Positions 1-7,467 of a stretch of 11,262 bases of DNA are shown piece by piece (the first letter of the stretch is position 1; each line of letters begins with the position of its first letter). The notes beneath the pieces were generated by a model. That model was not told where the DNA came from and did not search any database. It saw only the letters and a program-made list of their open reading frames with translations. The position numbers and the translations under genes were made by a program. Location of the stretch: positions 1 through 11,262 of the forward strand of contig CANNNB010000063.1 in assembly GCA_947505995.1 (NCBI GenBank). Direction: 5' to 3'. The stretch is from Comamonadaceae bacterium. Its GTDB lineage: Bacteria; Pseudomonadota; Gammaproteobacteria; Burkholderiales; Burkholderiaceae.

Positions 1-141
1 AAATTGCTGGAAGCACGCAGCACACAGGGCATCGTGAATCAAATTATTAAAGCGTCGGAAGCCAATCGACCTAAGTTGAGATACGTCTCACCTTGGATAC
101 AAGGCTTTGGCGTTCAACTGGCCAGAATTTTTGGAGTTTAA
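1..141 (+). CDS. C-terminal end of a probable short-chain dehydrogenase (partial)
   Basis: Frame 1 is open from the first base to a TAA at 139-141, giving 46 residues of a protein whose start lies left of the window. The segment includes EANRPKLRYV followed by an aromatic and hydrophobic tail ending LARIFGV. That pattern (helix, RRPKxRY-type strand, hydrophobic C-terminal helix) is common at the end of classical short-chain dehydrogenases/reductases, which are cytoplasmic NAD(P)-dependent oxidoreductases. The Rossmann glycine motif and YxxxK catalytic pair would be outside the window, so the family call rests on the tail alone. Only 2 nt separate its stop from the next ATG, and the ribosome binding site of that gene (GGAG, 133-136) lies inside its last codons, so the two are almost certainly co-transcribed. 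That the stretch is coding is fairly sure; the SDR assignment is moderate. Confidence 0.6.
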   Translation, partial: KLLEARSTQGIVNQIIKASEANRPKLRYVSPWIQGFGVQLARIFGV

Positions 142-143
142 AC

Positions 144-1217
144 ATGAAAATTGGAAAACTGGGCTCAGCCCTCATTGTGATGGCCCTTTTAGCAGGCAGT
201 TTGTATGCCTTTCGAGAACCCATTACTTTGCAAATAGCAAAGCGCGTGACTGCCCAGCGAATGGGCAGCAATCCCATTAAAGATTTACCCGATGGCTTGC
301 ACATTGCCGTGTGTGGTGCGGGCTCCCCAATGCCTGATGACAAGCGCGGTGGGCCTTGTACCTTGGTCATTGCAGGTCAACAAATTTTTGTGTTTGACAC
401 CGGCAACACCAGTGCGCGCAACATCAACAAAATGGGCTTCAATGCAGGCAACATTCAGGGCATTTTCCTCACACACTTCCACTCTGACCACATTGATGGC
501 TTAGGCGAGTTGCTGCTTCAACGCTGGGTGTCCAATTCCAACGCACAACCCGTGAATGTTTACGGGCCTGAAGGTGTGGACACTGTGGTGAAAGGCTTTA
601 TGCAAGCCTACAGCTTGGACCAAGGCTATCGTGTGGCCCATCATGGCGAAGCTGTTTTGCCGCAAAGTGGCTTTGGCGCAGTGCCCAAAACTTTTGGACT
701 GCAAGATGAGAAAGCCACCTTGGTGTTTGAAAGTCCAGACACTCAAATCTACGCATTCAGCGTATCGCATGCGCCCATTCATCCGGCTGTGGGTTACAAA
801 ATCAAATACAAAGACAGAAGCATTGTGATCAGCGGTGACACCACACCATCAGCGCATGTAGAACGGGAAGCCAAGGGTGTCGATGTGTTGATGCACGAGG
901 CCATGTCGATGGAGATGATGACTTTCCTCCAAGAGGGCGCCCAAGTTGCCAAGCGCGACAAGCTTGAACAACTGATGAAGGACATTACGAACTACCACAC
1001 CTCCCCCGTGGAAGCTGCGCAAATTGCAAGCAAAGCAGAGGTTGGGTATTTGATGCTTCACCACATAGCGCCGCCCTTGCCTCTACCGGGCTTGGTCGAT
1101 ATTTTCTTGAAAGGCACAGACAAAGCTTTTAAGGGAAAAATTCAAGTGGCCAAAGATGGCGATGTTTTAAGCCTGCCTGCAGGCCAAAAAAGCATTCAGC
1201 CCAGTTCACGTTTTTAA
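144..1217 (+). CDS. Exported metallo-beta-lactamase-fold hydrolase (AtsA/RNase Z-like)
   Basis: 357 aa from the ATG at 144, chosen over an in-frame upstream start because GGAG (133-136) sits 7 nt before it and the protein then begins with a clean signal or anchor sequence (MKIGKL, then hydrophobic residues about 7-22). The metallo-beta-lactamase fold is clear: a VCGAGSPMP strand-loop near 56-64, FDTG at 84-87, the metal-binding HFHSDH at 111-116, a likely further histidine in SHAPIHPAVGY (208-218), ISGDT at 229-233 with the bridging aspartate, HEA at 251-253, and a C-terminal LHHIAPP (305-311). The layout matches the RNase Z/ElaC branch, which also holds the MBL-type arylsulfatases. The N-terminal export signal argues against tRNA processing and for a periplasmic hydrolase. 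All expected zinc ligands seem present, so it should be active. The substrate is unknown; an ester, lactone or sulfate ester is possible. It is followed 23 bp later by the dehalogenase gene. Confidence 0.85.
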   Translation: MKIGKLGSALIVMALLAGSLYAFREPITLQIAKRVTAQRMGSNPIKDLPDGLHIAVCGAGSPMPDDKRGGPCTLVIAGQQIFVFDTGNTSARNINKMGFNAGNIQGIFLTHFHSDHIDGLGELLLQRWVSNSNAQPVNVYGPEGVDTVVKGFMQAYSLDQGYRVAHHGEAVLPQSGFGAVPKTFGLQDEKATLVFESPDTQIYAFSVSHAPIHPAVGYKIKYKDRSIVISGDTTPSAHVEREAKGVDVLMHEAMSMEMMTFLQEGAQVAKRDKLEQLMKDITNYHTSPVEAAQIASKAEVGYLMLHHIAPPLPLPGLVDIFLKGTDKAFKGKIQVAKDGDVLSLPAGQKSIQPSSRF

Positions 1218-1240
1218 TTCAGTCATCAGTCAATACAAAC

Positions 1241-2152
1241 ATGCGCCAGCACCCACACATTCAAAATTTCCTTCGTACACCTGAAGAAAGATTCCAAAAC
1301 CTCCCCGACTTTGCCTTCACGCCAAATTACATCGAAATTGGCGGCTTGCGCATTGCCTACATTGACGAAGGCCCCAAAGACGGACCTGCGGTACTGCTGA
1401 TGCACGGCGAGCCCGCTTGGTCATTCCTTTATCGCAAAATGATTCCCATTTTGGTGAGTGCTGGCATGCGCGTTTTGGTGCCCGATCAAGTGGGTTTTGG
1501 CCGCACAGACAAACCCACCAAGCGCTCAGACTACACCTATGAAAACCATGTGCAATGGATGAGCGCTTGGCTTGAATCTGTCGATGCCAAAGACATCACT
1601 TTGTTTTGTCAAGACTGGGGCTCACTCATTGGTCTGCGCATGGTGACCGAAATGCCGGACCGGTTTGCACGCATTGCCTTGAGCAATGGAGGGTTGCCTA
1701 CTGGCAATGAAAAAATTCCTCGCGCATTTCACATCTGGCGTGCCTTTGCCATGTACAGCCCTTGGTTTCCCATTGGCAAAATTGTGAGGTTCGGTTGTGC
1801 TCAAGGCTTAAGCGATGAGGCCGTGGCTGCCTACGATGCGCCCTACCCCAGCACGCGATACAAAGTTGGCGCCAGAGTCTTCCCAACCCTGGTCCCCATA
1901 CACCCTAGCAACCCCGCCAGGCAAGCCAACGAGAAGGCATGGGACATGTACAAAGCTTGGACCAAGCCCTTCATCACCTTGTTCAGCACACGTGACCCTG
2001 TGACCAAAGGCGGTGAAAGGATGTGGCAAAAAAGAGTGCCTGGCGCAGCGGGTCAAAACCACACCAAAATTCGCGGCGCAGGCCACTTTGTGCAAGAAGA
2101 CAAAGGAGAAGAAGTGGCGCAGGCCTTGGTGGCATTTATTCGCGCCAACTAA
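1241..2152 (+). CDS. Haloalkane dehalogenase (alpha/beta hydrolase, DhlA-like HLD-I)
   Basis: 303 aa, close to the 310 aa of Xanthobacter DhlA. Enzymes of this family hydrolyse a carbon-halogen bond to give an alcohol and halide, without cofactor, in the cytoplasm. Visible motifs are the oxyanion segment HGEPAWSFLYRKM (55-67), the nucleophile elbow CQDWGSLIGLR (123-133) with D125 followed by the halide-binding W126, the acid D252 in STRDPVTKGG, and H282 in GAGHFVQED. The cap segment LSDEAVAAYDAPYPSTRYK (190-208) resembles the corresponding part of DhlA, and W166 appears to line up with the second halide-binding tryptophan (DhlA W175). An acid after strand 7 is the arrangement of subfamily I. 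The nucleophile is followed by Gly-Ser rather than the commoner Gly-Gly. No strong Shine-Dalgarno is visible before the ATG. It probably shares a message with the upstream MBL and SDR genes. The natural substrate cannot be read from sequence; related hydrolases such as epoxide hydrolases are less likely given the DW pair. Confidence 0.88.
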   Translation: MRQHPHIQNFLRTPEERFQNLPDFAFTPNYIEIGGLRIAYIDEGPKDGPAVLLMHGEPAWSFLYRKMIPILVSAGMRVLVPDQVGFGRTDKPTKRSDYTYENHVQWMSAWLESVDAKDITLFCQDWGSLIGLRMVTEMPDRFARIALSNGGLPTGNEKIPRAFHIWRAFAMYSPWFPIGKIVRFGCAQGLSDEAVAAYDAPYPSTRYKVGARVFPTLVPIHPSNPARQANEKAWDMYKAWTKPFITLFSTRDPVTKGGERMWQKRVPGAAGQNHTKIRGAGHFVQEDKGEEVAQALVAFIRAN

Positions 2153-2173
2153 GCACTCAAAATGCTGCTGCTC

Positions 2174-2213
2174 GCAAAACTGAGCTCATTGCCTTGCGCA
2201 TGCGCTCAGTTGC
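2174..2213. repeat. Inverted repeat at convergent gene ends, possible weak bidirectional terminator
   Basis: AACTGAGC (2178-2185) and GCTCAGTT (2204-2211) are perfect reverse complements separated by 18 nt. Flanking GC on both sides can extend the stem to 10 bp with a 2-nt bulge. A perfect 10-bp palindrome, GCGCATGCGC (2196-2205), overlaps the loop and right arm. The structure lies between the dehalogenase stop (2152) and the last sense codon and stop of the sulfatase (2206-2211). The T-run after the stem is only about four bases on the - strand and absent on the + strand, so it is not a textbook intrinsic terminator. Confidence 0.35.
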
Positions 2214-3888
2214 CGTAGTAAATGTATTCGTCGGTTGGCAACGATTTTTGCCGCAGATGTTTATCAATGCTGATAGCCGCCTCGGCCATTGAAGGCCAGT
2301 TAGGCTTCACTTGCGTGGCATTGAACGCTTCAAGCTCTTTTTTCATGCTAGCCACTCTGGCAGGCTCTTGCGTTGCCAGATTGACTTTTTCAGTTGGGTC
2401 TGCTGCTAGGTGGTAGAGCCAGTCTTTTCTGGGGTTTTGCGTGACCTGTAATTTCCAATCGCCTTTTCGAATCACCCGGTACGTATCGGTGCGCCAGAAC
2501 AAGGACCGGTCTGGGCCTTTGTCTGCAGGCTTGGCTATTTGGGGCAATAGGTTGATGCCATCCATGGGCCTGTCAGTGGGCAACTTGGCCCCTGTAGCAG
2601 CTGCCACTGTTGTGAAAATATCCATGTGGTTGACTGGCAGTTGCGGCTTCACACCTTTTGGAATGCCAGCGGGCCAACGCATGAACATGGGTACTCTAAT
2701 CCCGCCTTCAAAAAACGTGGCTTTCCATCCGCGGTAAGGGCTGTTCAAACCATCAAGGCCCACATAATGCGCACCGCCGTTGTCACTGGTGAAAATCACG
2801 ATGGTGTTGTCGTCTAAGCCCTTGTCTTTGAGAGTTTGCAGCACACGTCCAATGTTGCGATCTAGGTTGCGAACCATGGCAGCGTAAACACGCAATGTGT
2901 GGTCTTCAATGTGAGACAGTGCTTCGTAGTCTTCTTTGGTGGCTTGCAAAGGCGTGTGGGGCGCGGTGTAGGCCAAGTAAAGGAAGAAGGGTTGATTTCG
3001 GTTTGCCTCAATGGCTTTTTCGGCTTCGTCAGTGAGGTAATCGGTTACGTAGCGCTTAGGCTTGAAGAGTTCGCTGTTGTTAAAGCGCATGCCAAAACTG
3101 CCTGCGGCCCATTGAAATTTGTCAATGACGTCAAACGATTGCTGAGCGTTCACCACATTGGGATCTTTCTCTGGCAAGAAAAGGGAGCTGGCATGTGGAA
3201 ATGACAAAGATTCATCAAAGCCATGCACATAGGCTCTGAATTCGGGTGCATCGCCCAAATGCCACTTGCCCACATGCAGAGTGCGATAGCCTTGCCCCTT
3301 GAGCAATTTGGCCAACGTAATTTCTGAGCGAGGCAGTCCCATGGTTTCATAAGGGATGAGGTCTTTTTCACGATCAGCGTGGTAGATGGCGTCATGCACT
3401 TGATTGGGGCCCTTGTAATGGCCAATGACTTTCATGAATTGTTTGGGCGTTGGGGTGAACTCATATCCAAAGCGAGTGGGATAGCGGCCAGTCATGATGG
3501 CGGCACGTGAAGGTGCACAGGTGGCATTGCCCGAATAGCTGGTTTCAAAATTGGCACCTTGCTGGGCCAAACTGTTAATAAAGGGAGTGGGCACCGTGCC
3601 CTTGGCCAAGCCGCCACCGTTCAAGCTGATGTCGTTGTAGCCCAAATCGTCGGCCACAATTAAAATGACGTTGGGTGGTTTGGCGCCCGAACTGGCTTCA
3701 GGGCTTGACGACTTTTCATTTGCAATAGCCCAAGTCACTTCTCTGTTGGGCTCGTGCTCAACTCTTAAAAATATTTTGACCACCCACAGAAGAACCTCTG
3801 CTTGACCGCCTTTGGCATAAAGTCCGCCCACCACCAACACGAAGGCTGAAATAAACAATCCGAACGCAATGACAATTTTCTTCAGCAT
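2206..3888 (-). CDS. Membrane-anchored type I (formylglycine-dependent) sulfatase
   Basis: 560 aa, a typical arylsulfatase length. It hydrolyses sulfate esters and, from its N-terminus, should work in the periplasm: residues 4-24 form a hydrophobic helix after MLKK, with no obvious signal-peptidase site, so it is probably anchored to the inner membrane. The catalytic domain starts at PPNVILIVADDLGYND (71-86), with D80/D81 as calcium ligands. C124 in CAPSRAAIMTGRYP is the residue converted to formylglycine, with R128 beside it. Further active-site elements are KWH (208-210), H311 in TAPHTPLQ, SDNGG (368-372) and K389 in RGWKATFFEGGIRVP. A sulfatase C-terminal subdomain follows (WKLQV at 478-482, DPTEKVNLA at 497-505). 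The CxPSR motif needs a formylglycine-generating enzyme, not present in the window. The gene stands alone, convergent with the dehalogenase and divergent from the gene at 4075. The substrate, aryl or carbohydrate sulfate, cannot be told. No good Shine-Dalgarno is seen before the ATG. Confidence 0.92.
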   Translation of the reverse strand: MLKKIVIAFGLFISAFVLVVGGLYAKGGQAEVLLWVVKIFLRVEHEPNREVTWAIANEKSSSPEASSGAKPPNVILIVADDLGYNDISLNGGGLAKGTVPTPFINSLAQQGANFETSYSGNATCAPSRAAIMTGRYPTRFGYEFTPTPKQFMKVIGHYKGPNQVHDAIYHADREKDLIPYETMGLPRSEITLAKLLKGQGYRTLHVGKWHLGDAPEFRAYVHGFDESLSFPHASSLFLPEKDPNVVNAQQSFDVIDKFQWAAGSFGMRFNNSELFKPKRYVTDYLTDEAEKAIEANRNQPFFLYLAYTAPHTPLQATKEDYEALSHIEDHTLRVYAAMVRNLDRNIGRVLQTLKDKGLDDNTIVIFTSDNGGAHYVGLDGLNSPYRGWKATFFEGGIRVPMFMRWPAGIPKGVKPQLPVNHMDIFTTVAAATGAKLPTDRPMDGINLLPQIAKPADKGPDRSLFWRTDTYRVIRKGDWKLQVTQNPRKDWLYHLAADPTEKVNLATQEPARVASMKKELEAFNATQVKPNWPSMAEAAISIDKHLRQKSLPTDEYIYYGN

Positions 3889-3990
3889 AGGTGGCCCAAA
3901 AAGGGGGGTTTCAAAAGCTTGTATGTTAATCCACCCAACTTTTGCTCTAAATCAGAGAAAAACCCTTTAAAAACAAGGATGTCACAAAAA

Positions 3991-4006
3991 CATACATTCA
4001 TGTATG
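3991..4006. promoter_or_regulatory. Perfect palindrome, candidate repressor operator
   Basis: CATACAT (3991-3997) and ATGTATG (4000-4006) are exact reverse complements with a 2-nt spacer. The site ends 5 bp before the -10-like TATAGT at 4012-4017 and would cover the -35 position of the + strand promoter, a typical place for a repressor. The CATACATT...ATGTATG half-sites recall TetR-family operators of the AcrR kind. No regulator gene lies in the window, so the binding protein is unknown. Confidence 0.5.
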
Positions 4007-4011
4007 GAAAA

Positions 4012-4022
4012 TATAGTAAAAT
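4012..4022 (+). promoter_or_regulatory. Candidate -10 region for the gene at 4075
   Basis: TATAGTAAAAT contains two overlapping -10-like hexamers (TATAGT at 4012-4017, TAAAAT at 4017-4022). No good -35 hexamer is seen 16-18 bp upstream, where the palindrome lies. Either hexamer would give a leader of about 45-50 nt. Moderate to low confidence, by inspection only. Confidence 0.35.
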
Positions 4023-4074
4023 AAGCGATTACCGAGAAGCCCTCGAAAACCCTCGGTCACCCTGAAAGAGTCTC

Positions 4075-4899
4075 ATGTCTGAACTTGCAGTTAGAAAATT
4101 ATTGGTAGATCTCACTACGCCTTTTGAGCAGCGCTGGTGTGGTGGTGACGCTTTCAAGTCAGCGTTCTTCAATGCATTGTCTATGAGCTTTCCCGTGGGC
4201 GAGCAGTTTTTCATTGACTCTGTTCGTGAAGGTGCCAAGCAAATGGACCCCGCCATGCGCGAAAAATTTGCAGCCGAAGTTCAAGGCTTCATTGGCCAAG
4301 AGGCCACGCACCGCCGCATTCATGCTTTGTTCAATGGCCACATTGAACTTCAAGGTTTTAAGAACATCATTGCGGTGCGCAATGCAAAACGCATCAAAGC
4401 CAACGCCCATCAAAACGTGCGCCAACAATTGGCGGCCACAGCAGCCACGGAACACTTCACAGATATCTTTGCTGACTGGCTGTTAAGCCATTCTGAAATT
4501 TTTGAAGGAACAGAGCCACGCCTGAGAACCATGTGGCAATGGCACGCCGCCGAAGAAGCTGAGCACCGCTGCACAGCCTTTGACGTTTACAAAGCCCTGG
4601 GTGGCAATGAAGAATGGCGCATTCGCATTTTTCACTACGTGACCTACACCTTCCTCACCGATGTCATGCTTCAAACCATGCACAACCTGTGGCGCGATGG
4701 CAGCTTGTTCAAGTTCAGCACTTGGAAAAGTGGCTACCAGTTGTTGTTAGCCAAAGACGGACTGTTCAGAAGCAATCTAGGTCATTGGAAGGCCTACAAA
4801 AAAGCCGACTTCCATCCTGCTCAACAGAGCGCCTTGCTTTCTGAGCAATGGCTGGAAAACAATACCAGCGCTTACAGCTTGGTAGGCCGCAGCAGTTGA
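4075..4899 (+). CDS. Predicted metal-dependent hydrolase, PF10118/COG3687-like, ferritin-like helical fold
   Basis: 274 aa, close to the family's usual length. The product seems to be a soluble, mostly helical protein with carboxylate and histidine ligands placed as in di-metal ferritin-like proteins: SFPVGEQFFIDS (38-49, E43), a central GQEATHRRIH (74-83, E76, H79 and H83), ATEHFTD (124-130, E126, H127), and HAAEEAEHR (157-165, E160/E161/H164). These match the conserved GE, QExxH and EExEH signatures of the uncharacterised family annotated as predicted metal-dependent hydrolase; no reaction is established for it to my knowledge. The ATG at 4075 has AAAGAG 4 nt upstream and no competing start. 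The gene is transcribed away from the sulfatase and converges with the Bug gene, with only 16 bp between their stops. It may be controlled through the palindrome at 3991-4006. The fold and metal site are likely; a hydrolase activity is only the family's label. Confidence 0.82.
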   Translation: MSELAVRKLLVDLTTPFEQRWCGGDAFKSAFFNALSMSFPVGEQFFIDSVREGAKQMDPAMREKFAAEVQGFIGQEATHRRIHALFNGHIELQGFKNIIAVRNAKRIKANAHQNVRQQLAATAATEHFTDIFADWLLSHSEIFEGTEPRLRTMWQWHAAEEAEHRCTAFDVYKALGGNEEWRIRIFHYVTYTFLTDVMLQTMHNLWRDGSLFKFSTWKSGYQLLLAKDGLFRSNLGHWKAYKKADFHPAQQSALLSEQWLENNTSAYSLVGRSS

Positions 4900-4915
4900 T
4901 ACTGTCTTCTTGCAC

Positions 4916-5875
4916 TCAATCTGCTTTGATATTCCGAGATTGAATCAGCTTGGCCCAGCGTGAAAACTCTGCAGCTTGATAAGCTGAGAATTGCTCGGGT
5001 GTATTGGCTACAATTTCAAATCCTAATTCAAGCAATTTAGGTCTGACCGCAGGATCGTTCAAGCCCGCCACAATGGCCGCATACAACTTAGCTTTGATAT
5101 CTGCAGGAAGGCCTTTAGGCGCAGCGATGGCTTGCCACGAGTAAACATTGGCTTCCTTAATGCCCAGCTCCTCCAATGAGGGCACCGCAGGCAACAAAGG
5201 CGAACGCTTGACACTGGTGATCGACAACGCGCGTAATTTACCAGCCAAAATTTGAGGCATGGCCGTATTGATGTTCATGAATGAGCCGTCAACTTGCGAG
5301 CCTAACAAATCCGTCATCACTGGGCCACCGCCTTTGTAAGGCACGTGAATGCCAGTGGTTCCGGTTTGTTGCCAAAACAGTTCAGCCGTTAAGTGATCGC
5401 TGCTACCATTTCCCGAAGAGGCCAGTGTGAACTTATTGGGATTTGCTTTGTGAAATGCAATCACATCTGCCATCGATTTGTGAGGTGAGCTAGCTGGCAC
5501 GACCAAAACATTGGGTGCTTGAACAGCAATGGTGATGTAGTCAAAATCTTTCAAAGCATCGTAGGGCACTTTGGCAAGCAAATGAGGCGCAATCACAAAC
5601 GGCCCAAGCGAAGATACGAAAAGTGTATGCCCATCAGGGGCCGCTCGTGTGACGATACCTGCACCAATTGTGCCGGTTGCACCCGCTTTGTTTTCAATGA
5701 TGAATGTGCCGCCCAAACGCTCTTGTAACTTGGGTGCAAGTGTCCTTGCGATCAAATCCGTAGAGCCGCCCGGTGGAAATGGCACAACCAAAGACACAGG
5801 TTTGTCAGGCCATGCCATTGCACTGCTAATGCTGATGGACGCAATCAATCCAAAAACTAATTTTTTCATTTTCAT
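4916..5875 (-). CDS. Bug/TctC-family periplasmic solute-binding protein
   Basis: 319 aa, the standard length for Bug (Bordetella uptake gene) proteins, which bind small carboxylates in the periplasm and often serve tripartite tricarboxylate transporters. I start it at ATG 5875 rather than at the further upstream start of the open frame, because AAGGAG (+ strand 5882-5887) is 6 nt before it and the protein then opens with a signal peptide (MKMKKLVFGLIASISISSAMA, cut before WPDKP). A second ATG two codons later is less well placed. Family motifs are WPDKPVSLVVPFPPGGSTD (22-40), ENKAGATGTIGA (61-72), the ligand-loop SSGNGSSDHLTAELF (153-167), HVPYKGGGP (177-185) and the C-terminal PEQFSAYQAAEFSRW (293-307). 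The gap after GarD is 17 bp, so it is the last gene of the aldarate operon. No TctA or TctB membrane subunits are present, so it is an orphan here; an aldarate ligand is inferred from context only. Confidence 0.92.
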   Translation of the reverse strand: MKMKKLVFGLIASISISSAMAWPDKPVSLVVPFPPGGSTDLIARTLAPKLQERLGGTFIIENKAGATGTIGAGIVTRAAPDGHTLFVSSLGPFVIAPHLLAKVPYDALKDFDYITIAVQAPNVLVVPASSPHKSMADVIAFHKANPNKFTLASSGNGSSDHLTAELFWQQTGTTGIHVPYKGGGPVMTDLLGSQVDGSFMNINTAMPQILAGKLRALSITSVKRSPLLPAVPSLEELGIKEANVYSWQAIAAPKGLPADIKAKLYAAIVAGLNDPAVRPKLLELGFEIVANTPEQFSAYQAAEFSRWAKLIQSRNIKAD

Positions 5876-5881
5876 CCTTGT

Positions 5882-5887
5882 CTCCTT
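5882..5887 (-). promoter_or_regulatory. Strong ribosome binding site that fixes the Bug start
   Basis: The - strand reads AAGGAG, 6 nt before ATG 5875. It lies in the 17-bp gap after the GarD stop and decides the start of the Bug gene in favour of 5875 over the longer open frame, which would run back into the end of garD. Confidence 0.75.
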
Positions 5888-5892
5888 CAATT

Positions 5893-7467
5893 TTAAGTAA
5901 TAGGTGCAGGATTGAACAACACCAAGGCGTTGTGCAACTTCCAATGCTCTGCCCAAGTTTTACGGCCACTGGCCACGTCCAACAGCATCTTGAATAATTC
6001 CCAGCCACCCTCTTCGATGCTGATCTCACCATCGGCCACACGGCCAGCATTCATGTCCATCAAGTCATGCCAACGTTGAGCCAATTCTGTTCTTGTGGCC
6101 ACTTTCACCACGGGGCAAGCTTGCAAGCCATAAGGCGTGCCACGCCCTGTGGTGAACACATGCAGGTTCATGCCAGCTGCCAATTGCAAAGTGCCGCAAA
6201 TGAAATCACTGGCAGGCGTGGCCGCAAACACCAAGCCCTTTTGATGAGCTTTGAGTTTTTCACCTGGCGCCAACACATGTTGGATGGGCATTGAACCGCT
6301 TTTCACAATGGAGCCCATGGCTTTTTCAACAATGTTGGACAAGCCGCCTGCCTTGTTGCCGGGCGTGGTGTTAGCGGTGCGGTCCACGCGGCCACGTTCC
6401 AGGTAATGGTCGTACCAGCCAAGTTCGCGCACGATGTCCTCAGCCACAGTTGGCGTAGCGGCGCGGCTGGTGAGTTGATCCACCGCATCGCGCACTTCGG
6501 TATTTTCAGAAAACATCACGGTGCCACCGGCACGCACAATCAGGTCAGTCATATAGCCTACTGCTGGGTTGGCGGTCACACCCGAGAATGCATCGCTACC
6601 GCCACACTGGACGCCCACCACCAAAGCACTGGCAGGCACGGTTTGGCGGCGGCGGGCGTTCAGGCGCTCTAGATGGGGCCTTGCGCTGTTCACAATGTGA
6701 TCGATCATGGACATCAGGCCCACGTGCGCATCGTCCTGTAAGCACACGAGATCTGGGCCCTCCCCAGAATCGCGTTGATCCAGAATCGGAAAACTGCCAG
6801 GGGGTAGTAAGCGTTCAGGTTGCAGCTTTTCACAGCCCAAGCTCACCACCATCACTTCACCGCCAAAGTTGGGATTCAGGCTGATGTGGCGCAAGGTCCG
6901 AATCGGAATTTCTGCGCCAGGTGCATCGATGGCGACACCGCAACCATAGCTGTGCTCCAGCCCCACCACACCGTCCACATTTGGATACAGGGGCAGCAGT
7001 TCGCGCTCAATGCGTTCCACCGCAATCTTGACCACGCCCGCCACGCATTGCACGGTGGTGGTCAGCGCCAGCAAGTTGCGGGTGCCGACCGAACCATCGG
7101 CATTTAAATAACCCTCGAAGGTGAAGCCTTCCAGCGGAGCTTGTGGCGCAGGCTTCACGGTCGCCATGGGCAAGCCTTGGAGCTCACGCACAGGCGGAGT
7201 GTCGAGCAAACGCTCGTGCACCCAGCTGCCTGCAGGGATGTTTTGCCGCGCATAGCCTACCGGTACGTTGTAGCGCATGACGGCTTGCCCAGTTGCAAGA
7301 TCACTGAGCGCTACTTTGTGGCCTTGCGGCACTTTGTCACGCAAGACCAAGCCCTTGTCCAGGACTGTGCCAGCGGTCAAGCCACCATCGTTGACCACGA
7401 TCGCCACGTTGTCCGCCGAATGCATGCGCACCACACGCGGCGTTACGGTTTTTTTTCTGTCGCTCAT
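5893..7467 (-). CDS. garD: Galactarate dehydratase
   Basis: 524 aa, against 523 for E. coli GarD as I recall it, with colinear sequence over the whole length. It converts galactarate to 5-keto-4-deoxy-D-glucarate and water (EC 4.2.1.42) in the cytoplasm and belongs to the UxaA/GarD metal-dependent dehydratases. The N-terminal SAF domain (about 12-85) includes [24 protein letters not shown] and IPAGSWV. The linker [20 protein letters not shown] (111-130) leads to the catalytic region with YGCGVAI (174-180), [13 protein letters not shown] (209-221), [20 protein letters not shown] (286-305), [20 protein letters not shown] (368-387), [11 protein letters not shown] (416-426), TTGRGTPYG (439-447) and the terminal FNPAPIT. 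ATG 7467 is preferred to an in-frame TTG 18 nt upstream: it has a GGAG 8 nt before it and overlaps the lactonase stop as ATGA, implying translational coupling. This gene fixes the operon's theme. Close paralogues such as altronate or glucarate dehydratases are less likely. Confidence 0.95.
   Translation of the reverse strand: MSDRKKTVTPRVVRMHSADNVAIVVNDGGLTAGTVLDKGLVLRDKVPQGHKVALSDLATGQAVMRYNVPVGYARQNIPAGSWVHERLLDTPPVRELQGLPMATVKPAPQAPLEGFTFEGYLNADGSVGTRNLLALTTTVQCVAGVVKIAVERIERELLPLYPNVDGVVGLEHSYGCGVAIDAPGAEIPIRTLRHISLNPNFGGEVMVVSLGCEKLQPERLLPPGSFPILDQRDSGEGPDLVCLQDDAHVGLMSMIDHIVNSARPHLERLNARRRQTVPASALVVGVQCGGSDAFSGVTANPAVGYMTDLIVRAGGTVMFSENTEVRDAVDQLTSRAATPTVAEDIVRELGWYDHYLERGRVDRTANTTPGNKAGGLSNIVEKAMGSIVKSGSMPIQHVLAPGEKLKAHQKGLVFAATPASDFICGTLQLAAGMNLHVFTTGRGTPYGLQACPVVKVATRTELAQRWHDLMDMNAGRVADGEISIEEGGWELFKMLLDVASGRKTWAEHWKLHNALVLFNPAPIT

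Larger units (their letters stand above)
3889..4074. other. Divergent intergenic region between sulfatase and PF10118 hydrolase
   Basis: This 186-bp AT-rich region must hold the promoters for both divergent genes. On the + strand it contains a palindrome and a -10-like box (listed separately). On the - strand the best candidate is TAACAT (3923-3928 on the + strand) with a poor TTTAGA 17 bp upstream, too weak to assert as a promoter. A GGGGGG run (3903-3908) lies in the sulfatase leader. An ACCGAG/CTCGGT pair (4031-4036 and 4052-4057) could form a small 6-bp hairpin in the + strand leader. AAAGAG (4065-4070) is a plausible ribosome binding site for the gene at 4075. No small gene was found here. 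Confidence 0.6.

Noticed and set aside
93..143. Upstream start extending the MBL hydrolase by 17 residues
   Set aside because: It would overlap the previous gene's end, lies before the GGAG site, and would put polar residues ahead of the signal sequence.
4031..4057. ACCGAG...CTCGGT hairpin in the leader of the gene at 4075
   Set aside because: Six base pairs with a 15-nt loop is weak and could be chance; no riboswitch or terminator features accompany it.
5876..5956. N-terminal extension of the Bug protein
   Set aside because: It overlaps the end of garD in another frame and would bury the signal peptide; the AAGGAG site points to ATG 5875.
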